Shown: piece after piece, positions 26,866 to 35,654 of the stretch
How the letters are laid out: every line of letters starts with the position of its first letter
Position numbering within the stretch: the stretch's first letter is position 1
DNA from: CBDDLD01 sp965230605
GTDB taxonomy: Bacteria; Bacteroidota; Bacteroidia; Flavobacteriales; Flavobacteriaceae
Direction of reading: 5' to 3'
DNA length: 64,000 nt
Assembly (NCBI GenBank): GCA_965230605.1
Contig: CBDDLD010000004.1
Location: forward strand, 2,356,001 to 2,420,000
Program-made: the position numbers and the translations under genes
The notes under the pieces: model-generated
Seen by the model: the letters and a program-made list of their open reading frames with translations, nothing else
Told to the model about the DNA's origin: nothing
Databases searched by the model: none

Positions 26866-27979
26866 TTTTTGTTGCTACATACCGTGCAACATCTCCTTTA
26901 GATTTGCTTACTTTAATACCATAGGTATCTTCTAAGGTTTCAATCATAAGGCGATAATACTTGTATGGTATCTGCCAATCATGCTTTGTTGAGTTGTAAT
27001 CTGAAGCATTATTTATAACAACAGGTAATTCTAGTTGTTTAGCAATTTCATATGCTACTTCATTTACTGTAACATTATCTGCTTCAATTTGATAATCGCT
27101 AACTAAAAACCTGCTTGTATTTTTACCCCAATTTATTTGAGATTGATCCCAAAGTTGTGCGTTTTGTAGATCTAAATAGAGTGCATCTCTAGAAACATAA
27201 TCTTTTTTGAATTTTATATTCAACTCATTTGTTAGAAGGTCTAGTAATGCATTTTTATTCTCATAGGGCTTTTTAAAAAAAATGGTATAGTGTAAGTTGT
27301 CATTTATTTCAACTTGCCCTTCATATACATTCATTAAATGAGCTATAATTGCTTTTAAAGGCCCTTCCATTCGGATGTATTCGTCTGTATCCAGAACATT
27401 GAAGTTAAAATGATTTAAAGCTTTATTTGTTATAATTTCAACGGGGCCATTGAATGCAACATCTTTATTTGTCTCCTGCGTAATTGGTTGTATTTTGAAA
27501 AACGTAGAAAGATCGATTTTTCGCTTGTGTTTTTTGAGCAGTCTTTTTATCATTTCGGGTTTAAGGTCAGCTGGATGCCCTTCCCAAATAACATCGCCTT
27601 TCGCATTAAATAATTTAGCGTTTGGTAATACGCTCACCTCATACTTCTTGAAGGTCTCACCCTTATAGTCAATTCCAATAGCCAGCTTTGTTGACTTTTT
27701 CTTTAAAAACCGTTGCACCGTATTTGGGCTCTCTTCAGTAAGAGATAATATGTATAGATCTTCCTTAAACTCATTCTGTAAGACTTGCAGATATGTTTTT
27801 GCATGAATACATGGGGCACACCAAGTAGCCCAAAAATCTACAAGTATTAGCGGGTAACTTTCATTATTTGTAATTTCTGAGTCCTGTACTTGTTCAGAAA
27901 GTGTAATTTGCGCCATAGTTATATTACTAGATAACACAATGGCTATACCAATAAAAATTTTACAGATACTATACTTCAT
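26855..27979 (-). CDS. Secreted thioredoxin-like protein (TlpA/ResA type) with a long C-terminal domain
   Basis: This 374-residue protein has a signal peptide (to about residue 23) and a thioredoxin fold at about residues 40-150, with the redox pair Cys54-Cys57 in FWATWCAPCIHA. The cis-Pro region is VSVLPNAKLF. Residues about 170-374 form a second domain I cannot name, with EYIRMEGPLKAIIAHLMNVY. This C-terminal part resembles the extensions on redox proteins of Bacteroidota. The protein should reduce or form disulfides in the periplasm. It is convergent with the OmpA gene, whose product has several Cys. Confidence 0.88.
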   Translation of the reverse strand: MKYSICKIFIGIAIVLSSNITMAQITLSEQVQDSEITNNESYPLILVDFWATWCAPCIHAKTYLQVLQNEFKEDLYILSLTEESPNTVQRFLKKKSTKLAIGIDYKGETFKKYEVSVLPNAKLFNAKGDVIWEGHPADLKPEMIKRLLKKHKRKIDLSTFFKIQPITQETNKDVAFNGPVEIITNKALNHFNFNVLDTDEYIRMEGPLKAIIAHLMNVYEGQVEINDNLHYTIFFKKPYENKNALLDLLTNELNIKFKKDYVSRDALYLDLQNAQLWDQSQINWGKNTSRFLVSDYQIEADNVTVNEVAYEIAKQLELPVVINNASDYNSTKHDWQIPYKYYRLMIETLEDTYGIKVSKSKGDVARYVATKKAP

Positions 27980-28088
27980 AATTTAACTATACTCAAAACT
28001 AGAACAAATACCGTGCTAAAAATACTGATTTCATATTTGATGTATAAACTTGCTTACTATTTATTCTATCTTTGATAAAAATCTCAAT

Positions 28089-28799
28089 ATGAAACGAATC
28101 TACTACATTTTTCTTACTGTTTTCACAATGACTTCCTGTGCAGAACTTCAGCAAGTCGTTAATCAATTACCAACATCAGGTCCTTTGAGTAATACTGATA
28201 TTGCTGACGGATTAAGGCAAGCCTTAAATTTCGGCATTGATAAGCAAGTGACCAAACTTACCCAAAAAGATGGTTTTTTTAAGAATGAACTGGTAAAAAT
28301 TCTTCTCCCTGATGAATTAAAAAAAGTGGATAAAGGCCTGCGTGATATAGGTTTGGATAATTTAGCTGATGAAGGCTTAAAAGTATTAAACAGAGCTGCC
28401 GAAGATGCTGTTAAAGAAGCAACACCTATTTTTGTAAGCGCAGTGAAAGACATCACTTTTGACGATGCTAAGAATATATTATTAGGCGAAGATAATGCGG
28501 CTACGCTATATCTTACAGATAAAACCCAAACACAGTTATACAATAAGTTTAAACCTGTTATTGAAAGTTCTTTCAGTAAAGTTGGTGCCGATCAAATATG
28601 GGCCAACCTTATTACAAAATACAACAATCTTCCATTTACTAATAATGTGAATCCGGATCTTACGGATTATGTCACTGGAGAGGCTTTAAAGGGTGTATAT
28701 ACGATGATCGCAGTTGAGGAAAAAGAAATACGCAATAAAGTATCTTCTAGAACTACAGACTTATTGAGAAAGGTTTTTGCACTTCAGGATAATAAATAA
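28089..28799 (+). CDS. DUF4197 lipoprotein
   Basis: The ATG at 28089 is chosen over 28050 because it gives a lipoprotein signal (MKRIYYIFLTVFTMTSC, lipobox Cys17). The mature protein is helical and matches DUF4197: LSNTDIADGLRQALNFGIDKQV, FFKNELVKILLPDEL and TDYVTGEALKGVYTMIAVEE. It is 236 residues long, normal for the family. The function is unknown. The next + strand terminator is about 130 bases downstream, with a structured stretch between. Confidence 0.9.
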   Translation: MKRIYYIFLTVFTMTSCAELQQVVNQLPTSGPLSNTDIADGLRQALNFGIDKQVTKLTQKDGFFKNELVKILLPDELKKVDKGLRDIGLDNLADEGLKVLNRAAEDAVKEATPIFVSAVKDITFDDAKNILLGEDNAATLYLTDKTQTQLYNKFKPVIESSFSKVGADQIWANLITKYNNLPFTNNVNPDLTDYVTGEALKGVYTMIAVEEKEIRNKVSSRTTDLLRKVFALQDNK

Positions 28800-28850
28800 A
28801 AAAATATTAAACTATCCTTAATTAAATACTAATGTTAACATAACATAGAA

Positions 28851-28962
28851 TCTAACAAAACAAAGCATCTTTGCAATGCAAAAGAGAAAAGTTAGATTTA
28901 TCTTTAATTTGGATTAGCAAAAAGTTGGTTGAAAGTCGGTATGGTCATATCGGCTTTTTTGC
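28851..28962 (+). ncRNA. Candidate structured RNA with terminator
   Basis: TCTAAC (28851-28856) pairs with GTTAGA (28891-28896) and encloses an inner hairpin CTTTGC-AAT-GCAAAAG. A terminator at 28932-28962 follows (AAAGTCGGTATG with CATATCGGCTTT, two GU pairs, then six Ts). CATCTTTG at 28866-28873 is one base off the -7 consensus, so a separate short transcript is possible. The alternative is that all this is the 3' end of the DUF4197 mRNA. Confidence 0.35.
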
Positions 28963-28963
28963 T

Positions 28964-29749
28964 TTATATGAATTCCTTTCTAAGTGCCCTAAAATACTCA
29001 AAAGATTTTATCAATCGGCTCCCATACCATGAGAATAATTCGCCATCAACCAATTTGATGTGCTGGTTTGGCAGCACAGCATTTAATTCATTAATATGCT
29101 CCTCCTTAAATGGGTAAGGCTCGCTCGATAATAAAATAATATCGGCACTTAATAAGGTTTCATTATCTAAGGTAACTTCAGGGTAACGTTGATCTTTTTT
29201 AAATACATTTATGAATCCTGCCTCCTCTAACATGGCATCTATGAATGTATTTCTGGCGGCTACCATCCACGGATCTCTCCAAATAAAATAAGCTACTTTA
29301 TGTGTTAAAGCATTGGTTTGGTGTAGTAATTTATTAGTCTTTATAGTATTAATTATTGTAGATGCTTTATCCACAACATTAAATAATTCACCATAAGCCC
29401 TTATCAATTCCATAGCGTCATCCAGATTAAAAATATCACTCACATGAACCGGAGCAATATGTTCCAAACTGGCAACCATAGCTTTAGTATTCTCTTCTTT
29501 ATTGCAAAGAATAATATCGGGTTGCAAGGCTTCTATTTTATTTACATGAATTTGCTTAGTCCCACCTACTACTTTTTTAGACTTTCTAATATGATCGGGG
29601 TGAATACAAAACTTGGTGACCCCAACTATACTATTTTCGAGTCCAAGGTCCACAAGTAATTCTGTCTGGCTTGGCACTAAAGAAACAATACGTTTAGGAG
29701 TTCTCTTGAACTGAAGCTTTCGACCTATTTGATCTACAATCTCAATCAT
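28964..29749 (-). CDS. BtuF-like periplasmic-binding-fold protein without a signal peptide
   Basis: This 261-residue protein has the two-lobe helical-backbone metal/cobalamin receptor fold: RIVSLVPSQTELLVDLGLENSIVGVTKFC at residues 20-48, and later IEALQPDIILCNKEEN and LLSADIILLSSEPYPFKEEHI. Family members bind vitamin B12 or ferric chelates for ABC import, but here the protein begins directly with the domain (MIEIVDQIG), with no signal or lipobox. No ABC permease genes are near. It may act in the cytoplasm, or the export signal may be lost. It is 12 bases downstream of pyrF. Confidence 0.87.
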   Translation of the reverse strand: MIEIVDQIGRKLQFKRTPKRIVSLVPSQTELLVDLGLENSIVGVTKFCIHPDHIRKSKKVVGGTKQIHVNKIEALQPDIILCNKEENTKAMVASLEHIAPVHVSDIFNLDDAMELIRAYGELFNVVDKASTIINTIKTNKLLHQTNALTHKVAYFIWRDPWMVAARNTFIDAMLEEAGFINVFKKDQRYPEVTLDNETLLSADIILLSSEPYPFKEEHINELNAVLPNQHIKLVDGELFSWYGSRLIKSFEYFRALRKEFI

Positions 29750-29761
29750 CTATGACTTGTT

Positions 29762-30583
29762 TCAGAACCGTTCTTCTAAAACTGCTTGCATTTGTTGTTG
29801 TAATGCTTGTGCTTTAGAAGCGGCAGCTTTGTCAAAATCTGTATCATTTGAAGCATAAATGATACCACGCGAAGAGTTAATTAATAAACCGACGTCATTG
29901 TTTAGCCCATATTTACAAACCTCATTTAAATCACCACCTTGCGCACCAACTCCAGGCACTAACAAGAAGCTATCAGGGATTATGTTACGAATATCCCCAA
30001 AGAATTCAGCTTTGGTCGCTCCCACTACATACATTAGTTGCTCAGAATTCTCCCAAGATTTGGAGGTCTCTAATACTTGCTTGTATAGTTCCTGATGATT
30101 CACATTCAATGTTTGAAAATCGAAAGCGCCTTTGTTAGATGTAAGCGCTAATAGTATAGTGTGCTTGTCTTTAAAAGCCAAGAAGGGTTCCACAGAATCT
30201 TTACCCATATATGGTGCTACCGTAACGCTATCGAATGCCAAGTCTTCAAAAAACGCTTTGGCGTACATACTACTGGTATTTCCTATATCGCCACGCTTAG
30301 CATCTGCAATTGTGAAGATCTCTGGATGGTTTTTATTGATATATTGAATGGTTTTTTCTAATGCTTTCCACCCTTTTATACCATAAGCTTCATAAAAAGC
30401 CGTATTGGGTTTGTAGGCTACACACAGATGATGTGTAGCATCAATTATTGCCTTGTTGAATGCAAAAATAGGATCTTCCTCTTTTAGTAAATGTTGCGGT
30501 ACTTTATTAAGATCGACATCTAATCCGATACACAAGAAGGATTGTTTTTTATGGATTTCAGCAATAAGTTGGTCTTTGGTCAT
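29762..30583 (-). CDS. pyrF: Orotidine 5'-phosphate decarboxylase (long type)
   Basis: This 273-residue enzyme decarboxylates OMP to UMP, the last step of de novo UMP synthesis. The catalytic Lys/Asp cluster is in FTIADAKRGDIGNTS (about residues 92-106), and the phosphate loop is in FLLVPGVGAQGGDL. The length and the CIGLDVD start are those of the long group found in Bacteroidota and mycobacteria. It lies one base after lepB and ahead of the BtuF-like gene on the same strand. Confidence 0.96.
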   Translation of the reverse strand: MTKDQLIAEIHKKQSFLCIGLDVDLNKVPQHLLKEEDPIFAFNKAIIDATHHLCVAYKPNTAFYEAYGIKGWKALEKTIQYINKNHPEIFTIADAKRGDIGNTSSMYAKAFFEDLAFDSVTVAPYMGKDSVEPFLAFKDKHTILLALTSNKGAFDFQTLNVNHQELYKQVLETSKSWENSEQLMYVVGATKAEFFGDIRNIIPDSFLLVPGVGAQGGDLNEVCKYGLNNDVGLLINSSRGIIYASNDTDFDKAAASKAQALQQQMQAVLEERF

Positions 30584-30584
30584 T

Positions 30585-31256
30585 TTAAAATTGAAAAATT
30601 AATGTTCCTAATATATGTTGGCGATCTACAAAACCTCTATATCTTGAGTCCACTGAATTATCTCTACTATCACCAAGAAAAAAATACTTATCAGAAGGTA
30701 TAATTAATGGCCCGAAATCATTCCAAGAAGCACTAGAATCCAATGATTGAATATCCGGAGTCAAACTATTATTCATTTGAGGTATATATCTATTTAATTT
30801 TATTGGTAAACTGCTAACCAAAGACTGATCTATAAATACATTGATAGAATCAGAATCATAGTAATAATAACTCTCAACATTATCCTTGTGCTCTTTAAGA
30901 TACTCGTCATAAGTATGTTTTGATACCTTATATTGATATCTTAAATTTATTTTCTGGTCTAGATTTTCACCATTCACATAAAAAACCCCTGATTTACACT
31001 CTAATGTATCAAATGGTTTACCTATTAAACGTTTTATAATTGTATAACCTTCTAGACTATCAGAGAATTTGAAGTAAGCAAAATCTAATCGTTCTGGTTT
31101 TACATAAGAGCTTCCAATAATTCTAGATCCAGTCTTTAGATTAGGCTCATTAGACGAACTTGGGACATTGAAAAATTGTATACCTCGAGTTAGCCTTAAT
31201 ATCACAAAGACCGCCATTAAAAAAGCTACAATTATTATCAAATATTTTTTCTTCAT
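30585..31256 (-). CDS. lepB: Signal peptidase I
   Basis: This 223-residue S26 peptidase has an N-terminal membrane helix (about residues 5-22). Catalytic Ser35 is in SSSNEPNL, a variant of the SMxPTL box, and the general base Lys75 is in YTIIKRLIGKP. The late boxes FFLGDSRDNSVDSRYRG and LGTLIFQF are intact, so it should be active. It cleaves signal peptides at the periplasmic face. The Met normally next to the catalytic Ser is Asn. The T tract of a terminator-like hairpin ends right at its start codon. Confidence 0.92.
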   Translation of the reverse strand: MKKKYLIIIVAFLMAVFVILRLTRGIQFFNVPSSSNEPNLKTGSRIIGSSYVKPERLDFAYFKFSDSLEGYTIIKRLIGKPFDTLECKSGVFYVNGENLDQKINLRYQYKVSKHTYDEYLKEHKDNVESYYYYDSDSINVFIDQSLVSSLPIKLNRYIPQMNNSLTPDIQSLDSSASWNDFGPLIIPSDKYFFLGDSRDNSVDSRYRGFVDRQHILGTLIFQF

Positions 31257-31278
31257 AAAAAAAGCCTCAATAGAGGCT
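31257..31278 (-). terminator. Terminator-like hairpin between prfA and lepB
   Basis: On the minus strand AGCCTC-TATT-GAGGCT is followed by seven Ts, which run directly into the lepB ATG at 31256. It is a short stem but has a good T tract. Confidence 0.7.
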
Positions 31279-31284
31279 CTGTAT

Positions 31285-32361
31285 TTATAAAACTTCGTTA
31301 TCTGCTTTTAACTTCTCTGTATTTTCAGCCAGCATTAATTCATCTATTATTTTCTGAATATCTCCATTTATGATATTAGACAAATCATATAAAGTTAGAC
31401 CTATTCTATGATCTGTAACACGTCCTTGAGGATAGTTATAGGTTCTGATCTTTGCACTTCGATCCCCCGATGACACCATACTCTTACGGCGCTCAGAATC
31501 TTCAGCCTGTTTCTTCGCAAGTTCCATCTCATAAAGTCTAGAACGTAATACTTTTAAAGCCTTTTCCAGATTTTTGTGTGACGATTTCTGATCCTGACAA
31601 CTCACTATCATACCTGTTGGTTCGTGATGTAGTTTAATAGCTGAGTAAGTCGTGTTTACCGACTGCCCTCCCGGTCCTGTAGATGTTGTACGCTCTATCC
31701 GAACATCATTCATATCCAACTCAATATCAAACTCTTCAGCCTCTGGTAAAACCATCACTGTAGCTGCACTCGTATGAACACGCCCTTGCGTTTCTGTTTG
31801 AGGCACACGCTGTACACGGTGTACACCTGCTTCAAACTTCATAGTACCATAGACATCCTCACCCGAAACTTCAAATATGATCTCTTTAAAGCCTCCTGAA
31901 GTTCCTTCATTAAAATCGACCACATCTACTCTCCAACCTCTACCTTCGCAGTACTTTGTATACATTCTATGCAAATCACCTGCAAAGATACTAGCTTCAT
32001 CACCACCGGTTCCAGCTCTCACTTCAACTACAACATTTTTAGCATCTTCCGGATCTTTAGGAATAAGCATGTACTTAATTTCTTCTTCAATCTTAGGAAG
32101 AGCTTCTTTAGCCTCATCTAATTGCATCTTGGCCATTTCTACCATCTCGGCATCTGAACCATCAGAAATAATTTCCTCAGCTTCTGCAATATTATTCAAT
32201 AAGGTCTCATATTCTGACCCCTTATCAACTATCTGCTTAAGGTCTTTATACTCTTTATTAAGTTTTATGTAACGTTTTTGATCAGATATAATATCAGGTT
32301 GGATGATTAAATCATTAACCTCATCAAAACGTTGTTTTATAATCTGAATTTTCTCTAGCAT
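31285..32361 (-). CDS. prfA: Peptide chain release factor 1
   Basis: This 358-residue class I release factor reads UAA and UAG. The GGQ peptidyl-hydrolysis motif is in TGPGGQSVNTTYSAIKL (about residue 230). The codon-recognition region replaces the usual PVT with a HTSAATVMVLPE-type segment at residues 190-202, the PxT-containing domain being intact elsewhere. The N-terminal helices and the DHRIGLTLYDL ending are typical. It is the first gene of a minus-strand run followed by lepB and pyrF. Confidence 0.97.
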   Translation of the reverse strand: MLEKIQIIKQRFDEVNDLIIQPDIISDQKRYIKLNKEYKDLKQIVDKGSEYETLLNNIAEAEEIISDGSDAEMVEMAKMQLDEAKEALPKIEEEIKYMLIPKDPEDAKNVVVEVRAGTGGDEASIFAGDLHRMYTKYCEGRGWRVDVVDFNEGTSGGFKEIIFEVSGEDVYGTMKFEAGVHRVQRVPQTETQGRVHTSAATVMVLPEAEEFDIELDMNDVRIERTTSTGPGGQSVNTTYSAIKLHHEPTGMIVSCQDQKSSHKNLEKALKVLRSRLYEMELAKKQAEDSERRKSMVSSGDRSAKIRTYNYPQGRVTDHRIGLTLYDLSNIINGDIQKIIDELMLAENTEKLKADNEVL

Positions 32362-32476
32362 CGTTCACCGTAATTATCAGGCAAAAATACGATAATTTAT
32401 GAATTGCTTATTCCAAGTTTTCAGTACATATTAACATTGAAAAATATTTAATGCTTATTCTCGTTACTGTAATTAT

Positions 32477-32764
32477 ATGCAACAATTCCTAACTATACTT
32501 GCATTTTACAGACCGTTTGTTGTGTGGTCATTTATGGTTAATGTAGCCCTCGGATTTTTTGGTCCCTATATAGTGCCTGCAGTAGTCACAAAACTTTTTT
32601 TGACCATATTTTTATGGTATTTTGTAAACGAAACCCATGCAAAACGAAAATTGACGTTTTATAAAAATTTAGGTATTTCGACATTTAAGTTGTTTTCTAC
32701 CTTATTTTTAATAGATATAATTTTAACCATCAGCTTCCTTACTGTGTTTAAGGAATTTACCTAA
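32477..32764 (+). CDS. Small membrane protein next to an ABC ATPase
   Basis: This 95-residue protein has about three hydrophobic segments (residues 12-32, 38-54 and 66-90), with charged residues only in the middle (NETHAKRKLTFYK). I do not recognise the family. It ends three bases before an ATPase gene, so it may be the membrane partner, although it is very small for an ABC permease. The ATG at 32477 follows an AT-rich leader without a Shine-Dalgarno site, normal for this group. Confidence 0.72.
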   Translation: MQQFLTILAFYRPFVVWSFMVNVALGFFGPYIVPAVVTKLFLTIFLWYFVNETHAKRKLTFYKNLGISTFKLFSTLFLIDIILTISFLTVFKEFT

Positions 32765-32767
32765 TCA

Positions 32768-33433
32768 ATGATATTTGAACTAGACAATGTAGAACTTTAC
32801 TTTAAAAACAAACGTATTTTAAATGGTATTTACCTAAAAGTTGAGACCGGAAAAGTCACGGGTATTTTAGGTAGTAATGGCTGTGGAAAAAGTTGTTTGC
32901 TTAATATTTTATTTGGTATACTTAAACCAAAGTATAAACTGGTACGATTAGATAATGAGCCCGTACTAGAGCCATTGTACTTAACTAAAAGAGTTAAATA
33001 CTTACCTCAATATAACTTTATTCCGAATACGATGAAACTAAGCAAAGCCTTAAAATTGTACGGTGTTGATTGGTCTCATTTTATTAATGATTTTAAATCT
33101 TTTGGTTCATACAAAAACTATAGGTTTAGATCACTTTCTGGTGGTGAACGTCGTCTTATTGAAGCCTATATCATTTTAAAAAGTGAAAGCGAATTGGTAT
33201 TACTAGATGAGCCCTTCTCTCATCTGTCTCCCCTTCATATTACAACACTGAAATCAATCATTGAAACAGAAAAAAAATCTAAAGCGATAATCATCACAGA
33301 TCATATGTATCGTCATATTATTGATGTTTCTGATTCCATTTATCTGCTAAAGAATGGTAGCACTAAATTGATCAATAATTTAAGTGAATTGGAAGATTAT
33401 AAGTATTTAAGCGAAGGAAGCCTAATTCACTGA
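32768..33433 (+). CDS. Orphan ABC ATP-binding protein
   Basis: This 221-residue ATPase has Walker A GSNGCGKSC, signature LSGGERR, Walker B LVLLDEPFSHLSP and switch His in ITDHMYRH. It is compact and has no extra domain. The Walker A has Cys in place of the usual Thr/Ser after GKS. No full permease gene is adjacent, only the 95-residue membrane protein upstream. The last 12 bases overlap the convergent DUF3078 gene. The transported substrate, or even a transport role, is unproven. Confidence 0.85.
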   Translation: MIFELDNVELYFKNKRILNGIYLKVETGKVTGILGSNGCGKSCLLNILFGILKPKYKLVRLDNEPVLEPLYLTKRVKYLPQYNFIPNTMKLSKALKLYGVDWSHFINDFKSFGSYKNYRFRSLSGGERRLIEAYIILKSESELVLLDEPFSHLSPLHITTLKSIIETEKKSKAIIITDHMYRHIIDVSDSIYLLKNGSTKLINNLSELEDYKYLSEGSLIH

Positions 33434-34429
33434 AGATTGCTGGGACAATCCATTTAAGTCCACCACGACACCGACACCAAGAAGCTGTTTCCATTGTAAT
33501 TTAGCTCCAGAAATAACAGTCTCAATATTTGTCATTTCATCTCTTTCGATTTGAGTTTTGATATCATTATCGTAACGCAAGTGAGATCCTAGTAAAGCCT
33601 TAACGTACTTATTTACTGTAAAATCAAACGTTACTTCCCAGTCGATGTCCACATTTCCAAAACTATTGAGGTAGTCTGTATATACTCGCATTAGGCTGTT
33701 CATTTCAATATTTTCGAATAGCTTTTCATTAAATTGATTGGTAATTAAAATACCTAACTCTCCTCTGACCTTATCTCCAGGTTTTATAATATTACCTTCG
33801 GCATCAAGGATGGCCGGATTAACACCAAAAGCTCCAGAGTTTGCTAAATCCGTATCTAAAACAAATGTCGTTTTGGATGTCAATGGTGATAAATATAAAG
33901 ACAAGCGTTCTATGTTTTTCCCGTACTCAATACCTGCTCCAAAAAACAAATAACCCGGAGCTAAAAACTTAGAAATAGGCGTGTCGGTATCAGGGTAATT
34001 AAACCCATTTGCAAATTGAGTATTAAAGCTAAATCGCGCTGAATAAAACCAATTGCTATTCTCATTTTTTTGAAATCCGAAATTTGAGATTAAGTTTAGT
34101 ACATCTTCGGTCTTTCTTACATTTTCACCTTCTTGTTTGTTAATACCATAACGTGCAGTAACAGAAGAATTCCAGAATACTAGATCTGTTTTGTAGTTTG
34201 CTGATGAGCTTCCTGATAATATTGCAGAAATGGAATTTGTACCCCCAGCATTCCAATTGGAAAATGAAACCTGATTTAAATACAACCCCATTTCATTAGA
34301 AGTTTTCCATTTTATAGTATCTGTTTTAACCTCTTTCTTAAAGTAAAGGCTATCGGGTTGAGCAAAAAGAGTAAAGGATGTAAAACTTAGAGCATATACC
34401 AGTATATGGCATAAGTGACATTTCTTCAT
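33422..34429 (-). CDS. DUF3078 outer-membrane beta-barrel protein
   Basis: This 335-residue protein has a signal peptide (to about residue 23, SFTLFAQ). A predicted beta-barrel follows, with alternating strands and aromatic girdles, and the characteristic DUF3078 opening WKTSNEMGLYLNQVSFSNWNAGGTNS. Members are Bacteroidota outer-membrane proteins of unknown function. It ends two bases before purM on the same strand, but no functional tie is evident. Confidence 0.9.
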   Translation of the reverse strand: MKKCHLCHILVYALSFTSFTLFAQPDSLYFKKEVKTDTIKWKTSNEMGLYLNQVSFSNWNAGGTNSISAILSGSSSANYKTDLVFWNSSVTARYGINKQEGENVRKTEDVLNLISNFGFQKNENSNWFYSARFSFNTQFANGFNYPDTDTPISKFLAPGYLFFGAGIEYGKNIERLSLYLSPLTSKTTFVLDTDLANSGAFGVNPAILDAEGNIIKPGDKVRGELGILITNQFNEKLFENIEMNSLMRVYTDYLNSFGNVDIDWEVTFDFTVNKYVKALLGSHLRYDNDIKTQIERDEMTNIETVISGAKLQWKQLLGVGVVVDLNGLSQQSSVN

Positions 34430-34431
34430 AG

Positions 34432-35613
34432 TTAGTTATATTCGAAAATACCGTATTCGTTTTTAATAGTTAGTTTTTTTGTGTCAGAGGTTTCAACTCT
34501 GCCAATGATTTTTGCATCGACATTAAACGACTTGGAGATTGTGATAATATCTTCAGCTACTTCTTTTGAAACATATAATTCCATGCGGTGACCACAATTG
34601 AATACTTGATACATTTCCTTCCAATCTGTCTTAGATTGATCTTGGATGAGTTTAAATAATGGTGGCACTTCAAACATATTATCTTTTATAATATGCAGAT
34701 CATCTACAAAATGTAAGATTTTTGTTTGTGCTCCTCCACTACAATGTATCATACCATGAATATGATCACTGGTATATTTATTTAGAATGGCTTTTATAAT
34801 TGGAGCATAGGTTCTGGTAGGAGACAATACCAATTTACCAGCATCTAATGGTGCATCATCAACGCTGTCGGTTAGCTTAACTTGTCCCGAATACACTAAA
34901 TCCTCAGGGACAGCTGCATCAAAGCTTTCCGGATATTTCTTTGCCAAATATTTATGAAATACATCGTGGCGTGCTGAAGTTAAGCCATTGCTTCCCATAC
35001 CGCCGTTGTATGCTGTCTCATAAGATGCTTGACCAAAAGATTCTAACCCCACAATAACATCACCTTCAGATATATTAGCATTATCAATAACATCAGAACG
35101 CTTCATACGAGCTGTCACCGTAGAATCTACAATTATAGTACGTACTAAGTCTCCAACATCAGCAGTTTCTCCTCCTGTTGAGTGTATGGTAACTCTAAAC
35201 TTTTTCAGGTCACTTATAAGTTCTTCTGTTCCATTGATTATGGCAGAGATAACTTCTCCGGGAATTAGGTTTTTATTTCTTCCAATAGTAGATGAAAGCA
35301 TGATATTATCTGTAGCACCAACACATAACAGGTCATCAATATTCATTATTAAAGCATCTTGAGCTATTCCTTTCCAAACCGATAGATCACCAGTTTCTTT
35401 CCAGTACATATAAGCTAATGAACTTTTGGTTCCAGCACCATCTGCATGCATGATAATGCAGTAGGTATCATCTCCACTTAGGAAGTCAGGGACAATCTTA
35501 CAAAACGCTTTTGGAAAAAGACCTTTGTCAATATTCTTTATAGCATTGTGCACATCTTCTTTAGAAGCAGAAACACCTCTTTGTGCATATCTTTCGCTAA
35601 CAGGCTTACTCAT
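34432..35613 (-). CDS. purM: Phosphoribosylformylglycinamidine cyclo-ligase (AIR synthase), Bacteroidota type
   Basis: This 393-residue enzyme forms aminoimidazole ribonucleotide, step five of purine synthesis. ATP-site residues are in MHADGAGTKSSLA (about residues 55-67) and in DLLCVGATDNIML. The glycine-rich IHSTGGETADVGDL follows, and HCSGGAQTKILHF near residue 292. The protein is longer than the E. coli enzyme (about 345) and belongs to a divergent branch found in this phylum. It sits between the DUF3078 gene and an outer-membrane protein gene on the same strand. Confidence 0.9.
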   Translation of the reverse strand: MSKPVSERYAQRGVSASKEDVHNAIKNIDKGLFPKAFCKIVPDFLSGDDTYCIIMHADGAGTKSSLAYMYWKETGDLSVWKGIAQDALIMNIDDLLCVGATDNIMLSSTIGRNKNLIPGEVISAIINGTEELISDLKKFRVTIHSTGGETADVGDLVRTIIVDSTVTARMKRSDVIDNANISEGDVIVGLESFGQASYETAYNGGMGSNGLTSARHDVFHKYLAKKYPESFDAAVPEDLVYSGQVKLTDSVDDAPLDAGKLVLSPTRTYAPIIKAILNKYTSDHIHGMIHCSGGAQTKILHFVDDLHIIKDNMFEVPPLFKLIQDQSKTDWKEMYQVFNCGHRMELYVSKEVAEDIITISKSFNVDAKIIGRVETSDTKKLTIKNEYGIFEYN

Positions 35614-35654
35614 AAAAACTGATTACTTAAGTGCTGCAAAAGTAAGGATTGTAA

